64,000 nucleotides of DNA from Sphingomonas natans (GTDB taxonomy: Bacteria > Pseudomonadota > Alphaproteobacteria > Sphingomonadales > Sphingomonadaceae). Under the pieces are notes generated by a model. It did no database searches and had not been told where the DNA came from. It saw nothing but the letters and a program-made list of their open reading frames with translations. Every line of letters begins with the position of its first letter. Positions within the stretch are counted from its first letter, which is position 1. Made by a program: the position numbers and the translations under genes. Below are positions 34,174-44,086 of the stretch, in pieces. The stretch covers positions 124,001 through 188,000 of the forward strand of contig NZ_JAUOTP010000009.1 in NCBI RefSeq assembly GCF_030546695.1, given 5' to 3'.

Positions 34174-35100
34174 ATGGACGCGCTCGCGGTCATACTGGAA
34201 GCGCCGGAACGGCTCGCTCTGCGCCCGCTCGCGCTGCACCCAATCGGTGCAGACGATGTCTGCGTAGAGGTCGACTGGAGCGGGATTTCCTCAGGCACCG
34301 AGAAGCTGCTGTGGACCGGGCGGATGCCGACCTTTCCCGGCATGGGCTATCCGCTCGTCCCCGGTTACGAGTCGGTCGGCCGTATCGTCGACGCGGGCGC
34401 GACAGCGCGCGGCCGGATCGGCGAATGGGTCTTCGTGCCGGGCGCGAATTGCTACGTCGAAGCGCGCGGATTGTTCGGCGGCTCGGCGCGGTCGGTCGTG
34501 CTGCCCGCGGCGCGGGCGACTCCCATCCGGGAGTCGCTGGGACGCGACGGCATCCTGATCGCGCTTGCTGCCACGGCGCATCATGCGATCATGATCGGTG
34601 GCGTACCGGACCTGATAATCGGCCACGGTATCCTCGGCTGCCTGATCGCGCGCATCGCGGTCGCCTGCGGCGGTGATGCGCCGATCGTGTGGGAGATCAA
34701 TCCCGATCGTCGCGACGGTTATGGCTATCACGTAATTGATCCTGCCGACGACGATCGCCGCGACTATCGCGCGATCTGCGACGCAAGCGGCGCGGCGGAT
34801 GTTCTCGATCTCGCATTTGGGCGGCTGGCCAAGGGGGGCGAACTGATCCTGGCGGGATTCTACGATCGCGTGTCGTTCGCCTTTCCGCCCGCCTTCATGC
34901 GCGAGGCCCGGTTGCGCATCGCCGCCGAATTCACGCCCGCCGACATCACTGCTGTGCTCGGCCTGCTCGACACCGGCCTGCTCGAACTGGACGGCCTGAT
35001 CAGCCACGCCCGCCCCGCCATGGAAGCGGCTGACGCCTATCCGCAGGCTTTCACCGATCCCGCCTGCCGCAAGATGGTCCTCGACTGGAGACAGCTATGA
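34174..35100 (+). CDS. bchC: 3-hydroxyethyl bacteriochlorophyllide a dehydrogenase
   Basis: This is a 308-residue zinc-alcohol-dehydrogenase-like (MDR) enzyme that oxidises the C3 hydroxyethyl group during bacteriochlorophyll a synthesis. VEVDWSGISSGTEKLLWTGR and YPLVPGYESVGRI near the N-terminus are BchC hallmarks. IIGHGILGCLIARIAV near residue 150 is the nucleotide-binding fold. The catalytic zinc cysteine of classical ADHs is not conserved, as is usual for BchC. I chose ATG 34174 (GGAGGGG upstream). It is preceded by tandem PpsR operators and overlaps bchX by four bases, heading the superoperon. Confidence 0.94.
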   Translation: MDALAVILEAPERLALRPLALHPIGADDVCVEVDWSGISSGTEKLLWTGRMPTFPGMGYPLVPGYESVGRIVDAGATARGRIGEWVFVPGANCYVEARGLFGGSARSVVLPAARATPIRESLGRDGILIALAATAHHAIMIGGVPDLIIGHGILGCLIARIAVACGGDAPIVWEINPDRRDGYGYHVIDPADDDRRDYRAICDASGAADVLDLAFGRLAKGGELILAGFYDRVSFAFPPAFMREARLRIAAEFTPADITAVLGLLDTGLLELDGLISHARPAMEAADAYPQAFTDPACRKMVLDWRQL

Positions 35101-36080
35101 GCATGTTCGATCCGGGGCCATCGCGCGACGAGGCCCGTGAGGATCCCGAACCGGTCCATACCGGGCCGATCACCAAGGAAACGCAGATCATCGCGATCTA
35201 TGGCAAGGGAGGCAGCGGCAAATCGTTCGCGCTCGCTAATCTCAGCTACATGATGGCGCAGCAGGGTAAGCGCGTTCTGCTGATCGGGTGCGATCCCAAG
35301 AGCGATACGACCAGTCTGTTGTTCGGCGGCAAATCGACCCCGACGATCATCGAGACAAGCGCCAGGAAGAAACTCGCCGGCGAGGAGATCGGCATTGAGG
35401 ATGTCTGCTTCCAGCGGGACGGCGTGTTTGCGATGGAATTGGGCGGGCCCGAGGTCGGGCGCGGCTGCGGCGGACGCGGCATCATCCACGGCTTCGAGAC
35501 GCTCGAGAAACTCGGCTTCCACGAATGGGGCTTCGATTACGTCCTGCTCGATTTCCTGGGCGACGTGGTGTGCGGCGGCTTCGGCCTGCCGATCGCGCGC
35601 GACATGTGCCAGAAGGTAATCGTCGTCGCCTCGAACGATTTGCAATCGCTCTACGTCGCCAACAACGTGTGCAAGGCCGTCGAATATTTCCGCAAGATGG
35701 GCGGCAATGTCGGCGTCGCGGGAATGATCCTCAACAAGGATGACGGGACGGGCGAGGCAAACGCCTTTGCCGAAGCGGTCGGCATTCCGGTGCTGACCGC
35801 GATCCCGGCGAACGAGGATATCCGCAAGAAGAGCGCCAACTACCAGATTGTCGGCAAGCCGGGCGGGCAGTGGGCGAGCCTGTTCGAGGCGCTCGCGCAG
35901 AATGTGGCGAGCGCGCCGCCACTGCGGCCAACGCCGCTGGATCAGGATGGGCTACTGGGGCTGTTCTCAGCAGATGTGACGGGGGCGGATTTCGCGCTGA
36001 AGCCTGCGAGCCAGGCGGATATGCGCGGCGTGGCGTATCTGCCCAAGCCGAGCCTCGAGGTCGTGTACGATGTCGTCTGA
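35097..36080 (+). CDS. bchX: Chlorophyllide a reductase iron protein subunit X
   Basis: This is a 327-residue nitrogenase-iron-protein-like ATPase that passes electrons to BchYZ. It has the P-loop IYGKGGSGKSFALANLS near residue 35, CDPKSDTTSLLFGG, and the 4Fe-4S ligands in GGPEVGRGCGGRG and [10 protein letters not shown]. The N-terminal extension of about 30 residues before the P-loop is normal for BchX compared with BchL. It overlaps bchC (ATGA) and bchY (11 bases). Confidence 0.96.
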   Translation: MSMFDPGPSRDEAREDPEPVHTGPITKETQIIAIYGKGGSGKSFALANLSYMMAQQGKRVLLIGCDPKSDTTSLLFGGKSTPTIIETSARKKLAGEEIGIEDVCFQRDGVFAMELGGPEVGRGCGGRGIIHGFETLEKLGFHEWGFDYVLLDFLGDVVCGGFGLPIARDMCQKVIVVASNDLQSLYVANNVCKAVEYFRKMGGNVGVAGMILNKDDGTGEANAFAEAVGIPVLTAIPANEDIRKKSANYQIVGKPGGQWASLFEALAQNVASAPPLRPTPLDQDGLLGLFSADVTGADFALKPASQADMRGVAYLPKPSLEVVYDVV

Positions 36081-37704
36081 GAGCGGCCTCCTTTCTGCTC
36101 CCCGCCCTGGAAGGGGGGGGCTGGGGGTGGGGCGACCCGCTGTCGAAGCCGATCGCCCGCCCCATAGCGACCCACCCCCGATGCGTCCCCTTCAGGGAGG
36201 GGAGGCGAGAAGCCGCGACCGGATCGATCTTTCCCCGCAGAACGGTGGCTGTTCGAGTGGCGCGACGCTCCGCGAGAGCGCCGAACTGGCCGGCAAGTCC
36301 GATCTCCTCGCGCGCTACGACGCCGATTATCCCAAAGGCCCGCACGACCAGCCGCAATCGATGTGCCCGGCGTTCGGCAGTCTCCGCGTTGGCCTGCGCA
36401 TGCGCCGCACCGCGACCGTGCTGTCGGGCTCGGCCTGCTGCGTCTATGGACTGACTTTCACGTCACATTTCTACGGGGCCAAGCGCAGCGTCGGTTACGT
36501 GCCGTTCTCGTCCGAGACGCTCGTCACGGGGAAATTGTTCGAGGACATCCGCGAGGCGGTTCGCCAGCTAGCCGATCCGGCGCGGTACGATACGATCATC
36601 GTCACCAATCTGTGCGTGCCGACCGCGTCGGGCGTGCCGCTGCAACTATTGCCCGACCAGATTAACGGCGTGCGCGTGATCGGGATCGACGTGCCCGGCT
36701 TTGGAGTGCCGACGCATGCCGAGGCCAAGGATGTGCTGGCCGGTGCGATGCTGAGCTATGCGCGCAAGGAGGCCGAGACCGGCCCCGTCGCTGCGCCGAA
36801 GCAGCGGCCCGACCGGCCGACGGTCACGCTGCTGGGCGAGATGTTCCCGGCCGACCCGCCGGGGATCGGTCTGCTGCTGGAGCCGCTGGGGCTCGCGGCC
36901 GGTCCGGTCGTGCCGACGCGCGAGTGGCGCGAGCTCTACGCCGCGCTCGATTGTGCCGCAGTCGCGGCGATCCATCCGTTCTACACGGCCAGCATCCGCG
37001 AGTTCGAGGCGGCGGGGCGAACGGGGGTGGGTTCTGCGCCGGTCGGCGCGGAGGGGACGGCGGCGTGGCTCGACGCGATCGGCGCGGCATGCGGTATCGC
37101 TCAAGACAAGGTCGATGCGGCCAAGAACCGCTTCGTGCCCGCGATCCGCGGCGCGCTCGCCGCCAAACCCATATCCGGGCGGATCACGGTCTCGGGCTAT
37201 GAGGGATCCGAACTGCTCGTCGCGCGGCTACTGATCGAGAGCGGCGCGGACGTGCCCTATGTCGGCACCGCCTGCCCGCGCACGACCTGGTCCGATCCCG
37301 ATCGCGGCTGGCTAGAGGCGCACGGAGTGCGCGTCCAGTATCGCGCCAGCCTGGAACAGGACATTGCGGCGGTCGAGGAATTCGGGCCCGATCTGGCGAT
37401 CGGCACGACGCCGGTGGTGCAACACGCCAAGCAGAAGGCGATCCCGGCGCTGTACTTCACCAACCTCATCTCGGCGCGGCCGCTGATGGGACCGGCCGGC
37501 GCGGGGAGCCTGGCGTTGGTGATCAACGCCGCGCTCGCCAACCAGGCGCGGTTCGACCGGATGACCAGCTTCTTCGATGGGGTGGGGGTGGGGCCCTCGG
37601 CCGGGGTGTGGGAACGCACGCCGGTCGAACGTCCCGGGTTCAAGGCGAAATATGCCGCCAAGCGCAGCGCCGCCGCGAAGACGGAAGAGAGCGTCGGGTT
37701 ATGA
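36070..37704 (+). CDS. bchY: Chlorophyllide a reductase subunit Y, with N-terminal insertion
   Basis: This is a 544-residue catalytic subunit of the nitrogenase-like chlorophyllide reductase. The conserved part starts near [15 protein letters not shown] (about residue 56), then [20 protein letters not shown] and [17 protein letters not shown] (cluster cysteines), with [15 protein letters not shown] later. ATG 36070 overlaps bchX. Between residues about 10 and 46 the protein is Arg/Pro/Gly-rich with no BchY similarity. This stretch is encoded by a REP-like inverted repeat (36098-36205). BchY proteins normally have no such segment, so it is either translated filler or the true start lies downstream (ATG 36181 is within the element). 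Confidence 0.93.
   Translation: MSSESGLLSAPRPGRGGLGVGRPAVEADRPPHSDPPPMRPLQGGEARSRDRIDLSPQNGGCSSGATLRESAELAGKSDLLARYDADYPKGPHDQPQSMCPAFGSLRVGLRMRRTATVLSGSACCVYGLTFTSHFYGAKRSVGYVPFSSETLVTGKLFEDIREAVRQLADPARYDTIIVTNLCVPTASGVPLQLLPDQINGVRVIGIDVPGFGVPTHAEAKDVLAGAMLSYARKEAETGPVAAPKQRPDRPTVTLLGEMFPADPPGIGLLLEPLGLAAGPVVPTREWRELYAALDCAAVAAIHPFYTASIREFEAAGRTGVGSAPVGAEGTAAWLDAIGAACGIAQDKVDAAKNRFVPAIRGALAAKPISGRITVSGYEGSELLVARLLIESGADVPYVGTACPRTTWSDPDRGWLEAHGVRVQYRASLEQDIAAVEEFGPDLAIGTTPVVQHAKQKAIPALYFTNLISARPLMGPAGAGSLALVINAALANQARFDRMTSFFDGVGVGPSAGVWERTPVERPGFKAKYAAKRSAAAKTEESVGL
36098..36205. repeat. REP-like palindromic element inside the 5' end of bchY
   Basis: The left arm, a CTCCCCGCCCTGGAAGGGG-type hairpin followed by GGCTGGGGGTGGG, and the right arm, ACCCACCCCC followed by TCCCCTTCAGGGAGGGGA, are imperfect inverted copies around a roughly 35-base centre. 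This matches the general form of intergenic REP/BIME-type palindromes abundant in sphingomonad genomes. Its length keeps the bchY frame open. Confidence 0.65.
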
Positions 37705-39146
37705 CGCTGATCCTCGATCATGATCGCGCGGGCGGCTATTGGGGCGCCGTTTACGCGTTCACCGCGATCAAGGGTCTGCAGGTCATCATCGATGGCCCGG
37801 TCGGGTGCGAGAACCTCCCCGTCACCTCGGTGCTGCACTATACGGACGCGCTGCCGCCGCACGAACTGCCGATCGTCGTTACCGGGCTCGGCGAGCAGGA
37901 ACTGGGCCGCGACGGTACCGAAGGCGCGATGAAGCGCGCGTGGAAGACGCTCGATCCCGATCTGCCAGCCGTGGTCGTCACCGGATCGATCGCTGAGATG
38001 ATCGGTGGCGGGGTGACGCCCGAGGGCACCAACATCCAGCGCTTCCTGCCGCGCACGATCGACGAGGACCAGTGGCAGGCGGGCGACCGCGCGCTGACTT
38101 GGCTGTGGACGCAGTTCGGGCCGAAGAAGGTGCCCGCGCTCCGCCGGCAGAAGGATGGAGAGAAGCCGAAGGTCAACATCATCGGGCCGATGTACGGTAC
38201 GTTCAACATGCCGAGCGATCTGACCGAGATCCGGCGGCTGATCGAGGGCATCGGCGCCGAGGTCGGCATGGTCTTCCCGCTGGGCAGCCACATTGCCGAC
38301 GTGAAGAAGCTGGCCGACGCGCAGGTCAGTGTCTGCCTGTATCGCGAATTCGGGCGTGGGCTGTGCGAGGTACTGGAGCGGCCCTACCTCCAGGCGCCGA
38401 TCGGTCTTGAGTCGACCACTTTGTTCCTGCGCAAGCTGGGCGAACTGACCGGCCTCGATCCCGAGCCATTCATCGCGCGCGAGAAGCACACGACGATCAA
38501 GCCGCTGTGGGATCTGTGGCGGTCGGTCACGCAGGATTTCTTCGGCACCGCGAGCTTCGGCATCGTCGCAACCGATACCTATGCGCGTGGCATCCGCAAA
38601 TTCCTCGAAGACGATATGGGGCTGCCCTGCCATTTCGCGGTGTCGCGCTGCGCGGGGACAAAATCCGACAATCAGACGATCAGGGACATGATCGCCGGCA
38701 ACCCGCCGCTCATCCTCTTCGGCAGCTTCAACGAGCGGATGTACATGGCGGAAGCCGGCGGGCGGGGCGTGTATATTCCGGCGAGCTTCCCCGGCGCGGC
38801 GATCCGCCGCCACACCGGCACGCCGTTCATGGGTTATTCGGGGGCCACCTATCTCGTCCAGGAAGTGTGCAACGCGCTGTTCGACGCGCTTTTCCACATC
38901 CTGCCGCTGGCCGGCCAGCTCGACCAGGCGCAGGCGACGCCGGCGCGGATCGAGCGCGAGCTGGCGTGGGACGCCGCCGCCAAGACCGAATTCGATGCCG
39001 TCGTCGAGCGAGCACCGGTGCTGGTCCGCATCTCGATGGCCAAGCGCATCCGCGACGCCGCCGAACGCGCGGCGCGGCGGGCTGGCGAATCCTCCGTCAC
39101 GCGCCAGCGCGTCGCGCTCGCGATCTCCGAAAGCCGTGGGCGATGA
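37701..39146 (+). CDS. bchZ: Chlorophyllide a reductase subunit Z
   Basis: This is a 481-residue subunit paired with BchY; together they hold the 4Fe-4S cluster and reduce ring B of chlorophyllide a. It begins [20 protein letters not shown] and has [35 protein letters not shown] and [20 protein letters not shown] 37701 overlaps the bchY stop by four bases. It ends 136 bases before pufB, and those bases contain hairpins instead of a pufQ gene. Confidence 0.95.
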   Translation: MTLILDHDRAGGYWGAVYAFTAIKGLQVIIDGPVGCENLPVTSVLHYTDALPPHELPIVVTGLGEQELGRDGTEGAMKRAWKTLDPDLPAVVVTGSIAEMIGGGVTPEGTNIQRFLPRTIDEDQWQAGDRALTWLWTQFGPKKVPALRRQKDGEKPKVNIIGPMYGTFNMPSDLTEIRRLIEGIGAEVGMVFPLGSHIADVKKLADAQVSVCLYREFGRGLCEVLERPYLQAPIGLESTTLFLRKLGELTGLDPEPFIAREKHTTIKPLWDLWRSVTQDFFGTASFGIVATDTYARGIRKFLEDDMGLPCHFAVSRCAGTKSDNQTIRDMIAGNPPLILFGSFNERMYMAEAGGRGVYIPASFPGAAIRRHTGTPFMGYSGATYLVQEVCNALFDALFHILPLAGQLDQAQATPARIERELAWDAAAKTEFDAVVERAPVLVRISMAKRIRDAAERAARRAGESSVTRQRVALAISESRGR

Positions 39147-39198
39147 CCGCGGAACCTCTCCCACGTCGATCCGGCAGGGTTGTCTGGGACCAACCAAT

Positions 39199-39237
39199 CT
39201 CCCCGGGCGTCGCGCCCGGGCGGATGCCGCCGGGGAG
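39199..39237 (+). other. Alternative RNA hairpins between bchZ and pufB
   Basis: CCCGGGCG-TCG-CGCCCGGG (39202-39220) forms a perfect 8-pair stem with a 3-base loop. The same left arm can instead pair with CGCCGGGGAG (39228-39237) as CTCCCCGG-CG. The two structures exclude each other. They lie 46 bases before pufB and may set transcript processing or attenuation into the puf genes. Confidence 0.5.
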
Positions 39238-39282
39238 CGCTTTTCACGCTCCTGCCCTCAATGGGATTGATGGAGACGTAGA

Positions 39283-39438
39283 ATGAACGATCCGAACGAA
39301 AGGATAGGGCTGGGTACGTACCTGACCCCCGAGGAAGCCAAGGAGTTCCACAGGATCTTCGTGACGAGCTTCCTGATCTTCACGGCGGTGGCGATCGTCG
39401 CCCACATCCTGGTCTGGAACTGGCGGCCCTGGCTCTGA
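39283..39438 (+). CDS. pufB: Light-harvesting complex 1 beta subunit
   Basis: This is a 51-residue single-helix antenna polypeptide. The cytoplasmic N-terminus [20 protein letters not shown] leads into the membrane helix [17 protein letters not shown], whose histidine in A-H-x-L-V-W binds bacteriochlorophyll. GGAG lies seven bases before ATG 39283. pufA follows after 52 bases. Length and motifs are typical of LH1 beta. Confidence 0.95.
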   Translation: MNDPNERIGLGTYLTPEEAKEFHRIFVTSFLIFTAVAIVAHILVWNWRPWL

Positions 39439-39490
39439 GCCGGCGGGAAACACGCCTCAACTTCAGCTGAAAGAGAGAAGGAACCACGAC

Positions 39491-39670
39491 ATGTGGAGAA
39501 TCTGGCTGATATTCGACCCGCGCCGTGCGCTGGTCGCCTTGTTCATCTTCCTGTTCGTGCTGGCACTGCTGATCCACTTCATCCTGCTCAGCACGGACCG
39601 GTTCAACTGGCTGGACGGGCCGCACAAGGCGGCGGTGGTCGCTGCTCCGGCCACACCGGTCGGACCCTGA
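39491..39670 (+). CDS. pufA: Light-harvesting complex 1 alpha subunit
   Basis: This is a 59-residue antenna polypeptide beginning [18 protein letters not shown], typical of LH1 alpha. The helix [18 protein letters not shown] carries the bacteriochlorophyll-ligating histidine. The C-terminal tail [14 protein letters not shown] is Ala/Pro-rich. An AAGGA ribosome-binding site precedes ATG 39491. The gene is followed by two strong hairpins before pufL. Confidence 0.95.
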   Translation: MWRIWLIFDPRRALVALFIFLFVLALLIHFILLSTDRFNWLDGPHKAAVVAAPATPVGP

Positions 39671-39678
39671 TCCGATGG

Positions 39679-39778
39679 CGCCGTCGCGCTGATGCGCGGC
39701 GGCGTAGGGACACGATCGGTACGGCGTCGGACGTCCCTTGATCCGGCCACCAGACACGATCCCCGGCACCCGCCGGGG
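39679..39778 (+). other. Two intercistronic hairpins between pufA and pufL
   Basis: Hairpin 1 at 39679-39704 pairs CGCCGTCGCGC with GCGCGGCGGCG (11 pairs including one G-U) around TGAT. Hairpin 2 at 39761-39778 pairs CCCCGGC with GCCGGGG around ACCC and ends just before the pufL GGAGG. Structures in this position stabilise the upstream pufBA segment in Rhodobacter, giving an antenna excess over reaction centres. The same role is inferred here. Confidence 0.65.
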
Positions 39779-39792
39779 AACGGAGGCATGAC

Positions 39793-40617
39793 ATGGCGCT
39801 GCTGAGCTTCGAGCGAAAATACCGGGTGCGAGGGGGCACGCTGATTGGCGGAGACCTGTTCGATTTCTGGGTCGGCCCCTTCTACGTCGGGTTCTTCGGC
39901 GTCGTCACCGCGATCACCGCGTCGCTAGGCACCGCGCTGATCTTCTACGCCGCCTCGCTGGGGCCGACGTGGAACCCGTGGCTCATCAGCATCGCGCCGC
40001 CCGATCTGCGCTACGGTCTCGGCCTGGCGCCGCTGCGAGAGGGCGGGCTGTGGCAGATCATCACGATCTGCGCGATCGGGGCGTTCGTTTCGTGGGCGCT
40101 GCGCGAGGTCGAGATCTGCCGCAAGCTGGGCATCGGCTATCATGTGCCGTTCGCCTACGGCTTCGCCATCTTCGCTTATGTCTCGCTGGAGGTGATCCGC
40201 CCCTGGCTGCTCGGCGCCTGGGGGTTCGCCTTCCCCTACGGTATCTTCAGCCATCTCGATTGGGTGTCCAACACCGGCTACCAATATCTCCATTTCCATT
40301 ACAACCCCGCACACATGCTGGCGGTGAGCTTCTTCTTCGTCACCGGCGGGGCGCTCGCTTTCCACGGCGCGCTCGTACTGTCGGCGGTCAATCCGGCGCC
40401 GGGCGAGCCGGTCAAGTCGCCCGAATATGAGGACGCGTTCTTCCGCGACACGATCGGCTATTCGATCGGGACGCTCGGCATCCACCGGCTGGGCCTGTTC
40501 CTCGCGCTGTCGGCGGGATTCTGGAGCGCGATCTGCATCATCATCTCGGGGCCGCTGTGGACGCGCGGCTGGCCCGAATGGTGGACGTGGTGGCTCAACC
40601 TGCCGATCTGGTCCTGA
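39793..40617 (+). CDS. pufL: Photosynthetic reaction centre L subunit
   Basis: This is a 274-residue, five-helix core subunit of the type-2 reaction centre. It begins [38 protein letters not shown] contains the special-pair and non-haem iron histidines. A GGAGG lies six bases before ATG 39793. It is followed by pufM after 10 bases and has the family's standard length. Confidence 0.97.
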   Translation: MALLSFERKYRVRGGTLIGGDLFDFWVGPFYVGFFGVVTAITASLGTALIFYAASLGPTWNPWLISIAPPDLRYGLGLAPLREGGLWQIITICAIGAFVSWALREVEICRKLGIGYHVPFAYGFAIFAYVSLEVIRPWLLGAWGFAFPYGIFSHLDWVSNTGYQYLHFHYNPAHMLAVSFFFVTGGALAFHGALVLSAVNPAPGEPVKSPEYEDAFFRDTIGYSIGTLGIHRLGLFLALSAGFWSAICIIISGPLWTRGWPEWWTWWLNLPIWS

Positions 40618-40627
40618 GGGGGGTGTG

Positions 40628-41602
40628 ATGGCGCGCTATCAGAACATATTCACTCAGGTACAGGTGCGCGGGCCGCTGGAAGCGGGGCCGAGGATGCACA
40701 ACAGCACCTTCACGCGCAGCGGCGCGGGCGGCTATCATTACTGGCTCGGCAAGCTGGGCGCCGCGCAGATTGGCCCGGTCTATCTCGGCCCGCTCGGCAT
40801 GGCTTCGCTGACCTTCGCGTTCCTGGCGTTCGAGATCATCGGGCTCAACATGTTCGCGAGCGTCGGCTGGAATCCGATCCAGTTCTTTCGCCAGCTGCCC
40901 TGGCTGGCGCTGGAGCCTCCGGGGCCGCAATGGGGCTTCCAGCTGCTCGTGCCGCTCGCTGAGGGCGGCTGGTGGCAGATGGCCGGCTTCTGCATGACGA
41001 CCTCCCTGCTGCTCTGGTGGCTGCGCACATTCCGCCGCGCGCGCGCGCTTGGGATGGGGACGCACGTCGCCTGGGCCTTCGGCGCGGGCATCCTCCTCAT
41101 CATCACCTTGGGCTTCATCCGGCCCATGCTGATGGGCAGCTGGGCCGAGGCGGTTCCGTTCGGTATCTTCCCGCACCTGGATTGGACCGCGGCTTTCTCG
41201 ATCCGCTACGGCAACCTCTTCTACAATCCGTTTCACTGCCTCTCGATCGCGTTCCTCTACGGATCGACGATGCTGTTCGCGATGCACGGTGCGACCATCC
41301 TGGCGACCGGACGCTACGGCAGCGAACGCGAGATCGAGCAGATCACCGATCGCGGTACGGCGTTCGAGCGTGGCGCCCTGTTCTGGCGCTGGACGATGGG
41401 GTTCAACGCCACCGCCGAATCGATCCATCGCTGGGCGTGGTGGTTCGCGGTGCTGACTCCGCTGACCGGCGCGATCGGCATCATCCTGACCGGCACCGTC
41501 GTCGACAATTGGTATCTCTGGGCCGTCATGCACCATTATGCACCGAGCTATCCGGGTACCGGCGTCGTCGATCCCGCGAGCCTGCCGGGAGCGCCGCAAT
41601 GA
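40628..41602 (+). CDS. pufM: Photosynthetic reaction centre M subunit
   Basis: This is a 324-residue core subunit beginning [35 protein letters not shown] and the following HGA hold the special-pair and iron ligands, and [19 protein letters not shown] is the classical M-subunit signature. It overlaps pufC by four bases (ATGA). Confidence 0.97.
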   Translation: MARYQNIFTQVQVRGPLEAGPRMHNSTFTRSGAGGYHYWLGKLGAAQIGPVYLGPLGMASLTFAFLAFEIIGLNMFASVGWNPIQFFRQLPWLALEPPGPQWGFQLLVPLAEGGWWQMAGFCMTTSLLLWWLRTFRRARALGMGTHVAWAFGAGILLIITLGFIRPMLMGSWAEAVPFGIFPHLDWTAAFSIRYGNLFYNPFHCLSIAFLYGSTMLFAMHGATILATGRYGSEREIEQITDRGTAFERGALFWRWTMGFNATAESIHRWAWWFAVLTPLTGAIGIILTGTVVDNWYLWAVMHHYAPSYPGTGVVDPASLPGAPQ

Positions 41603-42702
41603 GCCGGTTTCTCGATCGGATCGCGGCCGCGTCGATCGGGGGGCTGGGGATCCTCTTGCTCGGCGGCTGCGAGCTCGGCCCCAAGCAGGCCACGCAGACG
41701 GGCTATCGCGGCACCGGGCTGGAGCAGATCGTCGATGTCAAACACATCGCCAAGGTGAGCCTGATCCCGCCTGCGCCCTATCCTCTGCCGCCCGACGGCG
41801 GGCCGACCGCCGGCGAAAGCTACCAGAACATCAAGGTCCTGAACGGTGTGAGCAAGGAGCGCTTTGATCATCTGATGGCGGAGATCAGCCAGTGGGTCGC
41901 GCCGCCCGAGCAGGGCTGCAACTATTGCCACAATCCCGAGAATTTAGCGTCCGACGAGAAGTATACGAAGGTCGTCGCGCGGCGCATGATCCAGATGACG
42001 CAGAATATCAACTCGCGCTGGTCGAGCCACGTCAAGGAAACCGGGGTCACCTGTTACACCTGCCATCGCGGCAATGCTGTCCCGGTCAACAAATGGGCGC
42101 TGGCGCAAGGCACGCCCAATCCGGGCTCGATCCTCGGCAACCGCCATGGCCAGAATGCGCCAGAGGCGAATGTCGGTTACGCCTCGCTGCCATCGGACCC
42201 GTTCGCGGCATATCTGAACGAAAATCAGCAGATCCGCGTGGCGGGCAACAGCCCCTTTCCGTCTCGCGATCACGTCGCGTCGATCAAGGACGCCGAGACG
42301 ACCTACGGCATGATGATGCACGTCAGCACGGCGCTGGGCGTGAATTGTACTTTTTGCCACAATAGCCAGTCGTTCCGCGCCTGGAACCTAAGCCGGGCAC
42401 AGCGGGCGACGGCCTATTACGGCATCCGCATGGTCCGCGACACCAACGAGAATTATATCGGCTCGCTCCAGACCGTCTTCCCGGCATATCGCAAGGGGCC
42501 GCATGGCGATCCGTACAAGGTCAATTGCACGACCTGCCACCAGGGCATTTCCAAGCCGCTGAGCGGGGTCAGCATGATCGCGCAGGCACCGGCGTTGAAG
42601 GGCGTATCAAAGCCGACCGCGCCCGCCGAGGGTGGACCGGCCGCGGCGACCAATGTCCCCGCCGCGTTCAATGATCCGCAGGCGATGACGGGCACGAAAT
42701 GA
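41599..42702 (+). CDS. pufC: Reaction-centre tetrahaem cytochrome c subunit
   Basis: This is a 367-residue lipoprotein-type tetrahaem cytochrome that reduces the photo-oxidised special pair from the periplasm. The N-terminal signal ends in a lipobox-like LLGGC (Cys about 27). Four haem motifs are present: CNYCH, CYTCH, CTFCH and CTTCH. The last 40 residues are Ala/Pro-rich. It overlaps pufM by four bases and is followed by a perfect hairpin, so it probably closes the main puf transcript. Confidence 0.96.
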   Translation: MSRFLDRIAAASIGGLGILLLGGCELGPKQATQTGYRGTGLEQIVDVKHIAKVSLIPPAPYPLPPDGGPTAGESYQNIKVLNGVSKERFDHLMAEISQWVAPPEQGCNYCHNPENLASDEKYTKVVARRMIQMTQNINSRWSSHVKETGVTCYTCHRGNAVPVNKWALAQGTPNPGSILGNRHGQNAPEANVGYASLPSDPFAAYLNENQQIRVAGNSPFPSRDHVASIKDAETTYGMMMHVSTALGVNCTFCHNSQSFRAWNLSRAQRATAYYGIRMVRDTNENYIGSLQTVFPAYRKGPHGDPYKVNCTTCHQGISKPLSGVSMIAQAPALKGVSKPTAPAEGGPAAATNVPAAFNDPQAMTGTK

Positions 42703-42709
42703 CCCGATC

Positions 42710-42735
42710 CCGCGCCGCCTCGACTGGCGGCGCGG
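42710..42735 (+). terminator. Perfect GC hairpin after pufC
   Basis: CCGCGCCGCC and GGCGGCGCGG pair perfectly (10 pairs) around a six-base loop, starting seven bases after the pufC stop. No T-run follows, so it may be a 3'-end stabiliser rather than a strong intrinsic terminator. Confidence 0.55.
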
Positions 42736-42763
42736 TCGTGCTGGGTAAACCGGCGGACGTCGG

Positions 42764-44017
42764 ATGACGATCGACGACCATCCACTCCGCGCCGCACTCT
42801 CCGACGAGATGCATGTCCGCCGGCTTCCCCGGATGCGCGCACCTTGCCGCCTCATGCAGGTCGTGACCGTCTTGGGCGAACCAAACGCCGATGCAGCGCG
42901 CGTGCATATCGAGGCGCTTATGGTCGGCGCGGCGGTGCTGGTCCCGCTGTCCGCTAAATATGGCGTTCTCGCGATCGACGGAATCACGCTTGTCTGGGAA
43001 CGGCATAGCGAATTTGCGACCTATACGTTGCTGCGTCCCGGCACGACGGCCGAGCCGTTCGATCCTCACGACTTCGATCCGGTACGCCGCATCATCTATG
43101 CGGATATGCCGGGCGAGATTATCCGTGCGACGCAGATCGCGTTGATCGCGGACGACGAAGCCGATGCCGCGGTTGCGGACCCGACGCGCTGGTTCACGGA
43201 CGAGGCGACGATCGTGTGCGATGTCGCCGGCGGGCAGGCGCGGATCATGTCCGATTTCAGGCTCAACGCCGATGGTTATGGCCGTCTGCTCGTGCGCGAT
43301 CGTGGGCTGCAGCGCAACGAGCCCTCCCAGGTCGTGCTGCAGCTGCAGGAGCTCGGCAATTACCGCAACATGGCGCTGCTGGGCCTGCCGCTCGCGCAGC
43401 GGCTGACGCCTGTGGTGACCGGCCTGGAGACACGCCTTGCCGAACTGACCCATGCGGTATCGGAGCGGTCGTCCGAGGACGACAGGCTGCTCGACGAGTT
43501 GACCTATCTCTCCGCGGAGCTCGCCTCGCTGGTCGCCGAGACGCGCTACCGAATGACTGCGACGCGGGCCTATGCGCAGCTAAGCGTCGATCGGGTCGCG
43601 AGCCTCAGGATCGGCGAGGTGCGCGGTTACCAGACGCTCGACGATTTCACCGAGCGCCGACTGCTGCCCGCGGTGCGCACCTGCGATTCCTTCTCGGCAC
43701 GGCTCGAGGATATGTCTCAGCGCGCGGCCTGGACGAGCGAGTTGCTGCGCACGCGGATCGATACTGCGCTCGCTCGCCAGAACCGGGATCTTCTGGCGTC
43801 GGTGGATCGGCGGACGGATCTGCAGCTTCGCTTGCAGCAGACCGTCGAGCGGCTGTCCGTGGTCGCGATCAGCTATTATCTGGTCGCGTTGATCGGCTAT
43901 CTGCTCGGCATCGTCACCATCGTGCCGCACGAGGTGGCGATGGCCATCACTGTGCCGATCGTGCTCATCGGTGTTGCGCTGGCGCTGCGCCGGGCGCGTC
44001 GACACGTTATGCAGTAG
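42764..44017 (+). CDS. DUF3422-family membrane protein
   Basis: This is a 417-residue protein of the DUF3422 family. The N-terminal half (HPLRAALSDEMHVRRLPRM, then RWFTDEATIVCDVAGG) is soluble, the middle is helical, and two membrane segments lie at the C-terminus (VAISYYLVALIGYLLGIVTI and AITVPIVLIGVALALRRAR). The function is unknown. It lies on the plus strand between the puf operon and the convergent hemA, in the middle of the photosynthesis cluster; the ribosome-binding site is weak. Members occur in many non-phototrophs, so a photosynthetic role is not established. Confidence 0.85.
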   Translation: MTIDDHPLRAALSDEMHVRRLPRMRAPCRLMQVVTVLGEPNADAARVHIEALMVGAAVLVPLSAKYGVLAIDGITLVWERHSEFATYTLLRPGTTAEPFDPHDFDPVRRIIYADMPGEIIRATQIALIADDEADAAVADPTRWFTDEATIVCDVAGGQARIMSDFRLNADGYGRLLVRDRGLQRNEPSQVVLQLQELGNYRNMALLGLPLAQRLTPVVTGLETRLAELTHAVSERSSEDDRLLDELTYLSAELASLVAETRYRMTATRAYAQLSVDRVASLRIGEVRGYQTLDDFTERRLLPAVRTCDSFSARLEDMSQRAAWTSELLRTRIDTALARQNRDLLASVDRRTDLQLRLQQTVERLSVVAISYYLVALIGYLLGIVTIVPHEVAMAITVPIVLIGVALALRRARRHVMQ

Positions 44018-44086
44018 CTATCGACACGACGGGGCGGCGATGATTGCTCCTTTCGCCTGGGCAAGCCCCGTCCAGGCGATGCCCGG

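Noticed and set aside
37257-39197. A 646-codon minus-strand frame opposite bchY/bchZ
   Set aside because: Antisense shadow of conserved nitrogenase-like subunits; no domain recognisable.
39147-39282. A pufQ gene upstream of pufB
   Set aside because: Only 136 bases, filled with hairpins; no open frame with PufQ-like sequence.
42703-42763. A pufX gene after pufC
   Set aside because: Only a hairpin and 61 bases are present before the DUF3422 gene.
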